Source: Chloroflexota bacterium (GTDB lineage Bacteria; Chloroflexota; Limnocylindria; QHBO01). From it: 64,000 bases of DNA. This document shows, piece after piece, positions 28,346-36,562 of this stretch; positions within the stretch are counted from its first letter, which is position 1, and every line of letters begins with the position of its first letter. The DNA is taken from positions 133,076-197,075 of the forward strand of contig QHBO01000016.1 of the NCBI GenBank assembly GCA_003243965.1, read 5' to 3'. The position numbers were made by a program, and so were the translations under genes. The notes beneath the pieces were generated by a model, which searched no databases, was not told where the DNA came from, and was given only the letters and a program-made list of their open reading frames with translations.

Positions 28346-28828
28346 ATGCAGACCGATTCCCTGAGCGACCAGGACCGGGAGCTGATCGAGGCCGCGAAGG
28401 ACGTCGTTCGGCGCCAGTACGTCCCTGATTGGAACAGCGTCGGGGCCGCGCTCAGGACGGCGGGCGGCACGATCCACGCGGCAATCCACCTCGACGCCGA
28501 TGTGGGCCGCGTGGCGGTATGCGCAGAAGCGATCGCGCTGGGAATGGCCGTGTCAGCCGGTGAGCGCGAGATCGCATGCGTGGTGGCCGTCATCCCCGAC
28601 GGCGACGACGGTTGGGCCATTCTGCCGCCGTGTGGGATGTGCCGCGAGATGCTCAGTGACTACGCACCCGACGCCGAGGTGATCGTGCCCGGCGGCACCG
28701 GCGATACCCGCGGCACCGGCGGTGCCACGAAGCGGCGGGTATCCGAGCTGCTGCCCGAGAAGTGGACCCGAGCCGCGCGCTATCCACCGCGGGACCACCC
28801 TGACTCCGTCGGCCGATCCGGCCGATGA
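28346..28828 (+). CDS. cytidine/blasticidin-S deaminase-like protein
   Basis: A 160-aa zinc deaminase of the cytidine deaminase fold. The catalytic VCAEAIALG (zinc Cys and proton-shuttle Glu near residue 54) and PPCGMCREML (two zinc Cys near residue 92) are both intact. It is longer at the C terminus than usual, where a Gly/Thr-rich GGTGDTRGTGG segment is encoded by a 34-bp sequence repeated at 29512. Start ATG 28346 is chosen from the leaderless promoter pattern. It overlaps the methyltransferase gene by 4 nt. Cytidine, deoxycytidine or a nucleoside antibiotic could be the substrate. Confidence 0.82.
   Translation: MQTDSLSDQDRELIEAAKDVVRRQYVPDWNSVGAALRTAGGTIHAAIHLDADVGRVAVCAEAIALGMAVSAGEREIACVVAVIPDGDDGWAILPPCGMCREMLSDYAPDAEVIVPGGTGDTRGTGGATKRRVSELLPEKWTRAARYPPRDHPDSVGRSGR
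28689..28722 (+). repeat. 34-bp dispersed repeat, copy 1 (inside deaminase gene)
   Basis: Identical to 29512-29545. It is made of two GGCACCGGCG direct repeats around ATACCCGC and codes GGTGDTRGTGG in the reading frame used by the gene. Confidence 0.8.
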
Positions 28829-29496
28829 CGCGCCCGCCCAGGCCTGCCGCACGCTACGACGGATTCGCCGAGTGGTACGACGCGAACATCGGTCCATACG
28901 CGGAGGCCGCCGGCCGGGAGATGCTGGAGCTGCTCGGCCCCGGCCCAGGTCGGTGCCTTGACCTGGGGTGCGGGACCGGCATCAACCTGAATCGGCTGAC
29001 CGATGCGGACTGGTCGGTCACCGGCGTCGACCTGTCCGCCGATCAGCTGCGGCTTGCGCGCCAGCGTGCGGCCCAGGGCATCGAGCTCATCCAGGCCGAC
29101 GCCACCGACCTCCCCTTCCAGGCCGGCACCTTCGACGCGGTCGCCTGCTCGCTGCTGCATACCGATGTCGAGGACTTCGGGGCGGTCTGCCGCGAGGCGG
29201 CGCGCGTTCTGCGTCCCGGCGGCCGCCTGGCGTACGTGGGCGTTCATCCGTGCTTCATCGGACCGTTTGCGCGCAATCCGCCCGGGGAACCGCCGGAACT
29301 CCATCCGGGTTATCGGAACACCGCCTGGACGACCGATGGATTCAGCGACGGAATTCGCCGCCGCGCCGGCGCCCGCCACGTACCGCTCGCCGAGCTGCTC
29401 AACGCATTCCTCGGCGCGGGTCTGCGCCTCACGAAGTTCGTGGAATCGGGGGACGAGGACTTCCCGGTGCGCATCGGGATCGTCGCCACGCAATGA
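28825..29496 (+). CDS. class I SAM-dependent methyltransferase
   Basis: A 223-aa methyltransferase beginning YDGFAEWYDANIGPY, typical of the Methyltransf_11 group. Motif I is CLDLGCGTGINLNRL near residue 40, motif II VTGVDLSADQ near residue 62, then DLPFQAGTFDAVAC and the VLRPGGRLAYVG post-motif. ATGA overlap with the deaminase upstream and with a tiny membrane-protein gene downstream suggests one operon. Substrate unknown. Confidence 0.86.
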   Translation: MTRPPRPAARYDGFAEWYDANIGPYAEAAGREMLELLGPGPGRCLDLGCGTGINLNRLTDADWSVTGVDLSADQLRLARQRAAQGIELIQADATDLPFQAGTFDAVACSLLHTDVEDFGAVCREAARVLRPGGRLAYVGVHPCFIGPFARNPPGEPPELHPGYRNTAWTTDGFSDGIRRRAGARHVPLAELLNAFLGAGLRLTKFVESGDEDFPVRIGIVATQ

Positions 29497-29705
29497 GCGA
29501 GACCCTCGCCGCCGGCGGCACCGGCGATACCCGCGGCACCGGCGGGGTCATCCAGCTTTGGGGCGCGGTCCAAGGCCCCTTCCAGCCCCAGTGGGACGAC
29601 AGCTGGCGGGAGCGGGTGCCAGTCGCGCTCGCGTACCTGCTCCTGGGTGCTGGCACGCTTGGCGGCTTGGCCGTGGCTTGGCGCGTGAGCCGATCCGTCC
29701 GATAA
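29493..29705 (+). CDS. small membrane protein, 70 aa
   Basis: The ORF starts in the methyltransferase stop (ATGA overlap). Residues ~8-18 are GGTGDTRGTGG from the 34-bp repeat; residues ~45-65 form one hydrophobic helix (VALAYLLLGAGTLGGLAVAW) followed by Arg residues. No family is recognised. Supported only by overlap and by the shared reading frame of the repeat. Confidence 0.45.
   Translation: MSETLAAGGTGDTRGTGGVIQLWGAVQGPFQPQWDDSWRERVPVALAYLLLGAGTLGGLAVAWRVSRSVR
29512..29545 (+). repeat. 34-bp dispersed repeat, copy 2
   Basis: Identical to 28689-28722 and read in the same frame (GGTGDTRGTGG) within the 70-aa ORF at 29493. The flanks differ. Confidence 0.8.
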
Positions 29706-30052
29706 GCCGTCTGACAGACTCGCCCTGCATGACGGAGCACCGGAGCCGGAACATCCCGCCACCGCCGTGCCTCGTCCAGCGGGGTCGACCATCGTGAGCC
29801 GCCTTCTTGGGCGCGGGGTGTCAAGGGCCAGTAGAAAGTCCCCGTTCGCGGTCAGTGGAAGTCCCCGCCAGCGGTCATCAAAGCTCTCCACCGCGCCGTG
29901 AAGAGCGCAAGCTCACGCCGCTTGGAACGGTCGATGGTCTTTTGGCAGCCGCAGTCGGGTGCGGGTGCCTCACACTAAGGGCGAGTACCACGCGCCGAGG
30001 ATATCCGGGCATGTCCGTAGCGCCTTGGCGCTGAGCAGTCGATCCCGGCGGG
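29706..30052 (+). other. non-coding stretch with possible transposon-end remnant
   Basis: No gene with a credible start or family was found. The middle part carries the IS21-like terminal repeats described separately; the rest shows nothing recognised. Confidence 0.5.
29819..29878 (+). mobile_element. possible IS21-family end remnant
   Basis: The stretch opens TGTCAAGGGCCAGTAGAAAG and holds two tandem ~25-bp units of the form CAGTRGAA(A)GTCCCCG..GCGGTCA. IS21-family ends typically start with TGT and carry such repeated transposase-binding units with a CCCCG core. No istA or istB gene is nearby, so only an end would remain. Confidence 0.35.
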
Positions 30053-30511
30053 CTATTCGTCCGTCGTCAGCGACTGGACCATGGCTTGCCGAATCAAGTC
30101 GGCTCCGAGGTAATGGTTAGCGAGAGCCGAGCGGACTGCCGGCCGCTCGAGGACGCTAAGCCAAAGATGCACGGGGCGAACGGTTGGGTGACCGAGAGCG
30201 GTCGCTTCCGCACGAGCAGCAGCGACCGCCTCCAGAGCGTCAGCCGCGAAGGCGCCAGGCGGGCCCTCCCCGGAGAGAACGGTCCCAACCGCCCGGGCGA
30301 TGTCGTCCGGATCGAAGCCCGCACGCACGTGCCGCGCCCGGACACTTCCCGCGCTGCTGACAGCGAGTGCAAGGTCGCTCAGCGCAATGCCGAGGCTGCC
30401 TCGTGCCTTCGCCCGCTCCATCGCATCAGTGATGATCCGGCGGGCGGCTTCGCTCCAGTCAGCGAAGAGGTCTTGTCCATGTGTCTCAGCGGTCCAGCTG
30501 GTCCATGACAC
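30053..30511 (-). CDS. stand-alone Clp N-terminal (Clp R) domain protein
   Basis: A 152-aa protein with the double-repeat Clp N-terminal fold: first repeat ARRIITDAMERAKARGSLGI..SDLALAV, second AFAADALEAVAAARAEATALGHPTVRPVHLWLSVL. In ClpA/ClpC this domain binds adaptors and substrates; no AAA+ ATPase domain follows here. It may act as an adaptor or sensor. The start is GTG 30511, with GAGGAGG 14 nt upstream. No partner gene is adjacent. Confidence 0.7.
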   Translation of the reverse strand: MSWTSWTAETHGQDLFADWSEAARRIITDAMERAKARGSLGIALSDLALAVSSAGSVRARHVRAGFDPDDIARAVGTVLSGEGPPGAFAADALEAVAAARAEATALGHPTVRPVHLWLSVLERPAVRSALANHYLGADLIRQAMVQSLTTDE

Positions 30512-30803
30512 GACCGTCCGCTTCGCCTCCTCAGGGCCCTGGCCACCCGCCCCATTACCCTACTCGATCCAGGTCGTATCGGACGGGACGAGGCCACGCA
30601 CGCGTGGCCCCCTCGGCTGCGGCGAGACGACGCTGGGTCAGCCCGCCTGGTTGCCGTCTCCTCCGAGCGCACCGATTGCTCCGCGACCCGAATTCGTGCT
30701 CTCGTTTGGTCATCAGGCGGCCTGACGGCGGCGTTGGGCGCTGCACACCCCGCCGCAATCGTGCTCGAGGTTCCGAAGGATGAGACCGCGAGGGCGAAAC
30801 CCG
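30512..30803 (+). other. intergenic region without recognised gene
   Basis: Between the Clp-N gene and the end of the duplicated anti-sigma gene nothing recognisable is seen on either strand. The open frames are low-complexity Arg-rich shadows. Confidence 0.5.
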
Positions 30804-32009
30804 CTAACCTCCTGGCGAGCTGCTGGCAGGCGCGGGCCAATCGCCCTTGACCCACACGACGTACGACAGCTCGGCGCCACGGTAGTGCCCGGTGATCCGC
30901 CAGCAGCCCGCGCTGGGGATCGTGATGCCGGTCAGCATCATGTCTCCGTACTCGGCGTTTCCAGCGTTCGTGCCGCGTGGGCCGGACGAGAACGTGCCGC
31001 CGCCATCAAGCCTTGTTCCATCCACGGTGATGGCTGGTTCGGACTCGCGACCGGATCCTAGCCAGTTCACGCTATCCCAGAAGGTTTTCTGGCCCCCGCT
31101 ACCCTGGCTCAGATCCCAGATCTCGCCGTTGCGATCCAGCACGGTCCACAGGGCAGCCGAGCCGTACCACAGCTGATTACTGGCCGATGGTGGAGATGCC
31201 GGGTTCGGCGAGGGAGCGGTGAACGGTGGGATCGGCCGCGTCACCGGACAGGGCCCCGCGGAGCCCACCTGACGAGGCGGTGATCCGCTGGGAGATGCGG
31301 CCCGATCGGCCTTGATCCATACGACGTAGGAAAGTGCGGCGCCGCGATAGTGCCCCGTGATCCGCCAGCAACCTGCGCTCGGGATGGCGATGTCGACCAG
31401 CATCATGTCTCCCCACTCGGCGTTTCCGGTATTCGCGCCGAACGGGCCGGATCTGAAGCTGCCCTGGCCGTCGAGCCTCGTTCCATCCACGGTGATGGCC
31501 GGGTCAGCCTCGCGCCCGGACCCGGGCGAATAGGCACTCCCCCAGAAGATCTTCTGGGAGATGCCGCCCGTGTCGACGGGGAAGTCACTGAGCTTCCAAA
31601 CCTCTCCATTGCGACCGAGCGCGGTCCACAGGGCAGCCGAGCCGTACCACAGCTGATTACTGGCCGATGGTGGAGATGCGGGGTTCGGCGAGGGGGCGAT
31701 GAACGGTGGGTCCGGCCGCGTCACCGGACAGGCACCCGAGAAGCCCGAGCCCGCCTGACGAGTCGGCGAGAACAGTCCGGCGAGTACCCCCGCACCGAGG
31801 CTGCCGGTGATGACAATCAAGACCAGGCCGACAACCATCACGAGCCGCAGACGAGCAGCGGGCAACTCCGGCCTCCAACGGTGCCGGCCCCGCAACGCCA
31901 GCCGCGCTCGCACCGTGCTGCCATCCACGGTGGGCCTGCGACCATGCAGCTCGGCCCGAAGCCGTTGACGGACGCGTGCCTCCAGATCCGGGTCCCGGTC
32001 GGGGTTCAT
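30804..32009 (-). CDS. membrane anti-sigma-like protein with tandemly duplicated extracellular domain
   Basis: A 401-aa protein. The N-terminal ~55 residues are charged (DPDLEARVRQRLRAELHGRRP), followed by one membrane helix (about residues 54-80). Outside lie two copies of a ~160-residue domain, each starting CPVTRP.PPF.APSPNPASPP, with SNQLWYGSAALWT, PAITVDGTRLDG and IPSAGCWRITGHYRG. The repeat period is 480 bp and a 58-bp core is identical in DNA, so the copy event is recent or kept by conversion. The start at 32009 lies 7 nt after the ECF sigma stop, with GGTGAG upstream, supporting a role as its regulator. Confidence 0.7.
   Translation of the reverse strand: MNPDRDPDLEARVRQRLRAELHGRRPTVDGSTVRARLALRGRHRWRPELPAARLRLVMVVGLVLIVITGSLGAGVLAGLFSPTRQAGSGFSGACPVTRPDPPFIAPSPNPASPPSASNQLWYGSAALWTALGRNGEVWKLSDFPVDTGGISQKIFWGSAYSPGSGREADPAITVDGTRLDGQGSFRSGPFGANTGNAEWGDMMLVDIAIPSAGCWRITGHYRGAALSYVVWIKADRAASPSGSPPRQVGSAGPCPVTRPIPPFTAPSPNPASPPSASNQLWYGSAALWTVLDRNGEIWDLSQGSGGQKTFWDSVNWLGSGRESEPAITVDGTRLDGGGTFSSGPRGTNAGNAEYGDMMLTGITIPSAGCWRITGHYRGAELSYVVWVKGDWPAPASSSPGG
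31142..31199 (+). repeat. 58-bp identical segment of 480-bp tandem duplication, copy 1
   Basis: Matches 31622-31679 base for base; it encodes part of the duplicated extracellular domain (SPPSASNQLWYGSAALWT on the minus strand). Confidence 0.75.
31622..31679 (+). repeat. 58-bp identical segment of 480-bp tandem duplication, copy 2
   Basis: Identical to 31142-31199 at exactly 480 bp distance. Confidence 0.75.
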
Positions 32010-32016
32010 CGGTGTC

Positions 32017-32448
32017 TCACCGATTTGCATCCATAGCGACTCGCAACCGCCTCAATGCGAGGCGGAGCTCCGTCTTGACCGTATTTCGGCTGCTCCCCAG
32101 TGCAGCAGCCACGTCGTCGATGGTGAGATCGGAGAAGTAATGAAGCGCGACTGCTGCCCGCATGCGCGGCGGCAAGTCACTGACGGCCGCTGTTAACGAA
32201 AGACGGTCCGACAGGACGTCAGCACCCCCGGTGGCCGACGCCGCTTGGAAGGTGGGCAGCAGAGGTAGCGGATCGATGCCGCGCGCGCGCCGGACCCGCT
32301 GCAAGGCATGCCGTGCCGCGACGCGCAGGAGCCAGGCGCGCAGCGCTGACGCGTCGCGCAGGGTCGCCGCTTTGTCCCAGGCGGTCATTGCCGTGTCGAT
32401 CACGACCTCCTCTGCGTCGCTTCGGCTGTGCAGGATCAGGTAGGCCAC
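32017..32448 (-). CDS. RNA polymerase ECF sigma factor, start uncertain
   Basis: The frame codes sigma region 2 (ILHSRSDAEEVVIDTAMTAWDKAATL, then RAWLLRVAARHALQRVRR) and region 4 (SDLTIDDVAAALGSSRNTVKTELRLALRRL). GTG 32448 is the only usual start, but it leaves region 2.1 cut. Homology-like sequence (RLVDELRAQRPEALDELLAAFGAEIEG) continues upstream in the same frame with no ATG, GTG or TTG before the stop of the preceding gene. A CTG at 32541 with GAGG 6 nt upstream could be the true start, giving 174 aa. It is coupled to the duplicated anti-sigma gene. Confidence 0.78.
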   Translation of the reverse strand: MAYLILHSRSDAEEVVIDTAMTAWDKAATLRDASALRAWLLRVAARHALQRVRRARGIDPLPLLPTFQAASATGGADVLSDRLSLTAAVSDLPPRMRAAVALHYFSDLTIDDVAAALGSSRNTVKTELRLALRRLRVAMDANR

Positions 32449-32646
32449 CCCTTCGATCTCGGCGCCGAAGGCGGCAAGCAGCTCGTCGAGGGCCTCGGGT
32501 CGCTGAGCGCGGAGTTCGTCGACCAGACGTCCTGCGTTCAGTTCGTGCCTCGCCTTCGCAACGCTACCTTTCAGATGCCGCCAGGGGTCATCATCGGGTG
32601 AATGCGGCTCAACTTGTCTTCGACTCAGCCCGACCCCCGTGCCTCG

Positions 32647-34260
32647 TCAGGATTCGATCTTGAAGGTCGCCTTGGCGGCCGGTCCACTCTTACCGAGTTG
32701 CCAGACCAGCGTTGCGGTACCGGGTGGGGCGTCCGCGGGAATCTTGAGTCGCATCTCGAAGGTGGCGGTCGCGCCCCTCGGTATGGACGCTCCGCTCGGC
32801 CAGTTGAGCGCTAACCGCGTCTCGAGGCTGGTCCCGGACCCCGGCAGGAAGAGCCGTTCGGTGTAGCTCGGGCAGAAGGCGCCCGGGTCCAAGGTCTTGT
32901 CGTACGCCGACCGGTTGGTGAGCGTGACGGTGTAGATCAGCGTGCCGCCCGGACGGACCGACGGCAGCGCGGAGAGCCCGACCGAAAGCGGCAGCGCCGG
33001 GTCGCAGCTGTCGGGCGTGGGCGGGGTGGTCCCGGGGAGGGTCATCGGGTTGCCGTACGCGAATATCGGCGGCGGAGTCTGAGATCCGCTCATGCACGCT
33101 GGCACGTAAATCGTCGAGCGCGCGATGACGTCAACCCGCGAGCCACTGACCACGAGGTTCAGGTGCAGCGGGAGGCTCGGCGGGGCGGAGCACCAGTTCG
33201 CGAAGCCGATCTGGGTAACCGCCGCCCAGCCAGGGGGGAGGACGACGCTCGCACCAGCGGGAGGCATCGGCTCGGCCGTCGCCAGCAGACGTCCCCGCGC
33301 ATCGCGAAGCTCCAGCACAGGTGACGTCGGCAGCCGGCAGTCGAACCCGCCAGGGCCGCCGCCGAAGTTGACGATCACCAGGTTCGCCCACGACGTTCCC
33401 CCGTTGCTCAGCCACTTGCCCGCAAAGGCGGTCAGCTGTGCCGGCGCGCACGCCCGCGGCTGATAGCCGCCTGCCGATGGCTCCGGTGGGGCAAACGGGA
33501 TCGGCACCCCGATGGTCGACGCGGCGCCCGGCGCGTCGCAGCGCGGCACGCTCCCGCCACCGATCGGGCCGATGGCACGCAGCGGCGCGCTCAACTGTCC
33601 CCCACCGTTCGGCAGATCGAGACGGAGGCTGAGCGGCGAAGGCGGGGCCGCAGCGCACCAGTTCGTCCAGACGATCGCGGCGACCGCCACGCCGCCGGGC
33701 GGCAGCGCGACCGCTTCGGCCGCGGTCCCCGGCTCGGCGGCTCCGCCGCGGGCGACCACCGCACCCGTCGCATCCAGCAGCCCGACCGCGGGCTTGCCCG
33801 CGACTCGGCACGGCTCGGATGAGACGTTCACGACCAGCGCTCCGCCAGCCAGCGACCCGGTCGCACCGCTCCAACCACTCGCCACCAGGGCCAGGGCCCG
33901 CGCGGAGCAGGAGGGAAGGGAATCTGGCCGCGCTGTGGCGCCGGGGGTCGGCGATGGCGCGGGCGTCGCATCGATCCAGGGGATGACCCCGGCTGGCAGG
34001 GAAGCGTGCGGCGTGGCGGACGCGGCCCCCGCCATCGACGACGAAGGCTCGGAGCGGTTCGAAGCAAGCCGGCCGGCGGTCAGACCGATGACCACGGCCA
34101 GCATCGCCGTCGCACCGATCGCGGCGACGACGGCGCCGCGGCGAACACGCGTCGCACCCGGCCGATCCAACGGCTCCCGGTCGAGATCGAGCGCACCGCG
34201 GTAGTCGGGCTCATCGGGAGGCTGGGAGCGCAGCAGCGTCTCGATGCGACCCCGCTTCAC
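32647..34260 (-). CDS. membrane anti-sigma-like protein with DUF4232-type extracellular domains
   Basis: A 537-aa protein: short cytosolic N terminus, one membrane helix (about residues 42-65), a Ser/Pro/Ala linker, then two related Cys-containing domains (CSARALALVASGWSGATGSLAGGALVVN and CAPAQLTAFAGKWLSNGGTSWANLVIVN) each ending in a W.NWC segment, as in DUF4232. A third beta-rich region ends the chain (GGTLIYTVTLTNRSAYDKTLDP). Its GTG start abuts the stop of the sigma gene at 34261, with GAGGAGG upstream, so it is likely the cognate regulator. Confidence 0.7.
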   Translation of the reverse strand: MKRGRIETLLRSQPPDEPDYRGALDLDREPLDRPGATRVRRGAVVAAIGATAMLAVVIGLTAGRLASNRSEPSSSMAGAASATPHASLPAGVIPWIDATPAPSPTPGATARPDSLPSCSARALALVASGWSGATGSLAGGALVVNVSSEPCRVAGKPAVGLLDATGAVVARGGAAEPGTAAEAVALPPGGVAVAAIVWTNWCAAAPPSPLSLRLDLPNGGGQLSAPLRAIGPIGGGSVPRCDAPGAASTIGVPIPFAPPEPSAGGYQPRACAPAQLTAFAGKWLSNGGTSWANLVIVNFGGGPGGFDCRLPTSPVLELRDARGRLLATAEPMPPAGASVVLPPGWAAVTQIGFANWCSAPPSLPLHLNLVVSGSRVDVIARSTIYVPACMSGSQTPPPIFAYGNPMTLPGTTPPTPDSCDPALPLSVGLSALPSVRPGGTLIYTVTLTNRSAYDKTLDPGAFCPSYTERLFLPGSGTSLETRLALNWPSGASIPRGATATFEMRLKIPADAPPGTATLVWQLGKSGPAAKATFKIES

Positions 34261-34815
34261 CTACCCCTCCTCCTCGCCAAGCCGCTCGCGCAACCGCGCG
34301 ATGCCGCGCGCCGCGTTGCTGCGAGCCGACGCGGGGTCGATGCCGAGCACCTCGCCGATCGCCTCGAACGCAAGATCGGTTCGGTAGCGCAGATAGAGGA
34401 CCTGGCGCTGCCGAGCCGGCAGGCGATCCACCTCGCTCCAGGTGGCGAGAAGCTCGTCCCGAAGGTCGGCCTCATTGCCCGCCGGTGCAAAGCGATCGGT
34501 GAAGGCCTGCCAGCGCCGCCGCAGCCGATGCCGATCCATGGCCAGGCGGTACGCCGTGCGGAACAGCCAGGCGGCCGGGCGCTCCACGGGCCGCCCGCGC
34601 AGGAGTTCCCGCCACAGTCGCAGCATGGATTCCTGGACGATCTCATCCGCTTCACCATCTTGGAGCCCCAGCCGACGGGCAAACCCCCACAGCGACTGGC
34701 CGAGCTGCGCATGCAGGTCCTCGACGATCTGGCGGTTGGCGGCATCGGAAATGACGAGATCACCTGCGGCAAGCTCGCGCGCAACCCTCGTCACACCCGA
34801 CTGACGCTCAGCCAT
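34261..34815 (-). CDS. RNA polymerase ECF sigma factor
   Basis: A 184-aa sigma factor. Region 2: LGQSLWGFARRLGLQDGEADEIVQESMLRLWRE and the aromatic AAWLFRTAYRLAMDRHR; region 4: PARQRQVLYLRYRTDLAFEAIGEVLGIDPASARSNAARGIARL. ATG 34815 is preferred over the frame's upstream end at 34908, which adds non-family Arg-rich residues. It heads a minus-strand run sigma, anti-sigma, sigma, anti-sigma. Confidence 0.88.
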   Translation of the reverse strand: MAERQSGVTRVARELAAGDLVISDAANRQIVEDLHAQLGQSLWGFARRLGLQDGEADEIVQESMLRLWRELLRGRPVERPAAWLFRTAYRLAMDRHRLRRRWQAFTDRFAPAGNEADLRDELLATWSEVDRLPARQRQVLYLRYRTDLAFEAIGEVLGIDPASARSNAARGIARLRERLGEEEG

Positions 34816-34971
34816 CGCAGAACGCTGCACTCCTCGACGCGGCTGACGCGAGGGTGCGCCACTGCTCCGGCAATGTCGAGCCAGGGCCGCAACTCGGCGT
34901 CGGTGCATGCCGTGAATGCAGACAGCGCACGCGCCGGCCGGTCATCGGTTAACCGCACCGCATGGCTGGCT

Positions 34972-34977
34972 TACTCT
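34972..34977 (+). promoter_or_regulatory. -10 box for leaderless methyltransferase gene
   Basis: TACTCT lies 7 nt before GTG 34985; no Shine-Dalgarno. Confidence 0.45.
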
Positions 34978-34984
34978 GCTCGCC

Positions 34985-35716
34985 GTGACACCGAAGCCGG
35001 AGGACCGCGTGACCCTCCGCGATGCCTGGGAGTCGGAGGCGCGGAACTGGGTGGCCTGGGCACGTGCCCCCGGTCACGACAGCTACTGGGTCTTCCACCG
35101 CGACCGCTTCCTCGATCTGCTGCCTCCGCCAGCGGGCCTGACGCTGGACATCGGCTGCGGTGAGGGCCGCTTCCCGCGGGACCTGAAAGAGCGCGGATAC
35201 GAGGTCATCGGTGTCGATGCGTCGCGCACGCTGATCGAGCATGCACGCGAAGCGGACCCGCGCGGCGACTACCGGGTGGCCGATGCGGCCAAGCTGCCGC
35301 TGGCGGATGCATCGGTCCAACTGGTGACCGCGCTGCTGTCGCTGCACGACATGGACGACATGCCCGGCGCGGTGGCCGAATCCGCGAGGGCGCTTGCGCC
35401 CGGCGGCCGGCTCTGTGCCGCGATCGTGCACCCCATCAACTCGGCGGGGAAGTTCGCCTCGCGGACTCCCGATGCGCCGTTCGTCATTCGCGACTCGTAC
35501 TTCGAGGGCCGCCCTTACGCGGATTCGATCGAGCGCGACGGTCTGCGCATGACGTTCATCAGCCGGCATCGGCCGCTCGAGGCGTACTTCGCCGCGCTGG
35601 AGTCCGCGGGATTCCTCGTTGAGCGCCTGGCGGAGATGGGGGATAGCACCGATCCACCCGGCGACCGATGGCAGCGCCTTCCGCTCTTTCTCCATCTCCG
35701 CGCCGTCAGGCCATGA
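34985..35716 (+). CDS. class I SAM-dependent methyltransferase
   Basis: A 243-aa methyltransferase. Motif I LTLDIGCGEGRF is near residue 52, motif II VIGVDASRTL near residue 75, then ADAAKLPLADASVQLVTALLSLHDMDDM and the ALAPGGRLCAAIVHP post-motif. The N terminus (AWESEARNWVAWAR) matches the ubiquinone/menaquinone-like methyltransferase group. GTG 34985 follows a TACTCT box. Its stop overlaps the start of the damaged acetyltransferase gene (ATGA). Confidence 0.86.
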   Translation: MTPKPEDRVTLRDAWESEARNWVAWARAPGHDSYWVFHRDRFLDLLPPPAGLTLDIGCGEGRFPRDLKERGYEVIGVDASRTLIEHAREADPRGDYRVADAAKLPLADASVQLVTALLSLHDMDDMPGAVAESARALAPGGRLCAAIVHPINSAGKFASRTPDAPFVIRDSYFEGRPYADSIERDGLRMTFISRHRPLEAYFAALESAGFLVERLAEMGDSTDPPGDRWQRLPLFLHLRAVRP

Positions 35717-36042
35717 CGGCCCGTCAGGTGTTCCCCGAAGCGACGCTCGAGACCGCACGGCTCCTGCTGCGGCCCTATCGAGCGGAGGATGCGCCCGATG
35801 TGGCACTCGCCTGCCGCGACTCGCTGACGCAGCGTTGGCTTCCATTGCCGAATCCGTACACCGATGCCGATGCGCTCGCGTGGTGTGCCGCGCCGGGCAA
35901 CGTGGCCTCACAGCGGGTCGCGGAGAAGGCGGGCTTCACACGCGAAGGGGTCGCCCGCAACGCCGGGTTCACGAACCACGGCCGCGTCGACCTCGTGGTC
36001 TTCAGCATCATCCGATCGGACCTTGCGAGCGCCGATGCCTGA
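35713..36042 (+). pseudogene. GNAT acetyltransferase with internal in-frame deletion
   Basis: The 109-codon frame begins like a RimJ/RimL acetyltransferase (LETARLLLRPYRAEDAPDVA..PNPYTDADALAWCA) and then jumps straight to the C-terminal motif NVASQRVAEKAGFTREGVARNAGF. The ~60-70 residues that hold the central sheet and the acetyl-CoA loop are missing, with the frame kept. It is probably inactive, unless it serves a new role. It overlaps the genes on both sides. Confidence 0.65.
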
Positions 36043-36562
36043 GGTCGGGATACGTCGCCTGCGCGCTTCGGGGTGGCCCCAGCTCCGCGAGCTGCGACTC
36101 CAGGCGCTGCGCGATGCTCCGCTGGCGTTCGGCTCGACCTACCAGCGCGAGGCCGCTCATCCCGATGAGCGCTGGCAGCAACAGGCGAAATCTGCGGAGT
36201 TGGGCGGAGAGCAGGTCGCCTTCGTCGCGGTCGCCAACGACGGGAGCGGCGATCGCCACGTCGGCGTGGCGCGCGGCTACCTCGACGCCGGCGATGGCCC
36301 GGATCACCGGCCGGTCGTCTGGCTGGTCGGCGTGTACGTCGATCCGCGGTGGCGCGGCAGAGGGTTGGCTCGCGGCCTGAGCGCCGAGGTCATCGCCTGG
36401 GCGCAAGAGCGTGGCGCGGGCGAGGTGCTGCTGCACGTCGCGGAGTGGAACGCCACGGCTCGCCGCGTCTATGACTCGCTCGGGTTCACGCCGACCGGCG
36501 CCACCGCCACGCTCGACCACGACGCCACGGTGTCGGAGGCGGAGATGAAACTCGGGCTCTGA
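36035..36562 (+). CDS. GNAT family N-acetyltransferase
   Basis: A 175-aa acetyltransferase. The acetyl-CoA loop is intact: VDPRWRGRGLARGLSAEVIAWA near residue 107, then EVLLHVAEWNATARRVYDSLGF near residue 131. The N terminus (LRELRLQALRDAPLAFGSTYQREAAHP) is typical of the group acting on small amines or antibiotics. It starts 8 nt inside the preceding damaged GNAT frame. Confidence 0.87.
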   Translation: MPEVGIRRLRASGWPQLRELRLQALRDAPLAFGSTYQREAAHPDERWQQQAKSAELGGEQVAFVAVANDGSGDRHVGVARGYLDAGDGPDHRPVVWLVGVYVDPRWRGRGLARGLSAEVIAWAQERGAGEVLLHVAEWNATARRVYDSLGFTPTGATATLDHDATVSEAEMKLGL

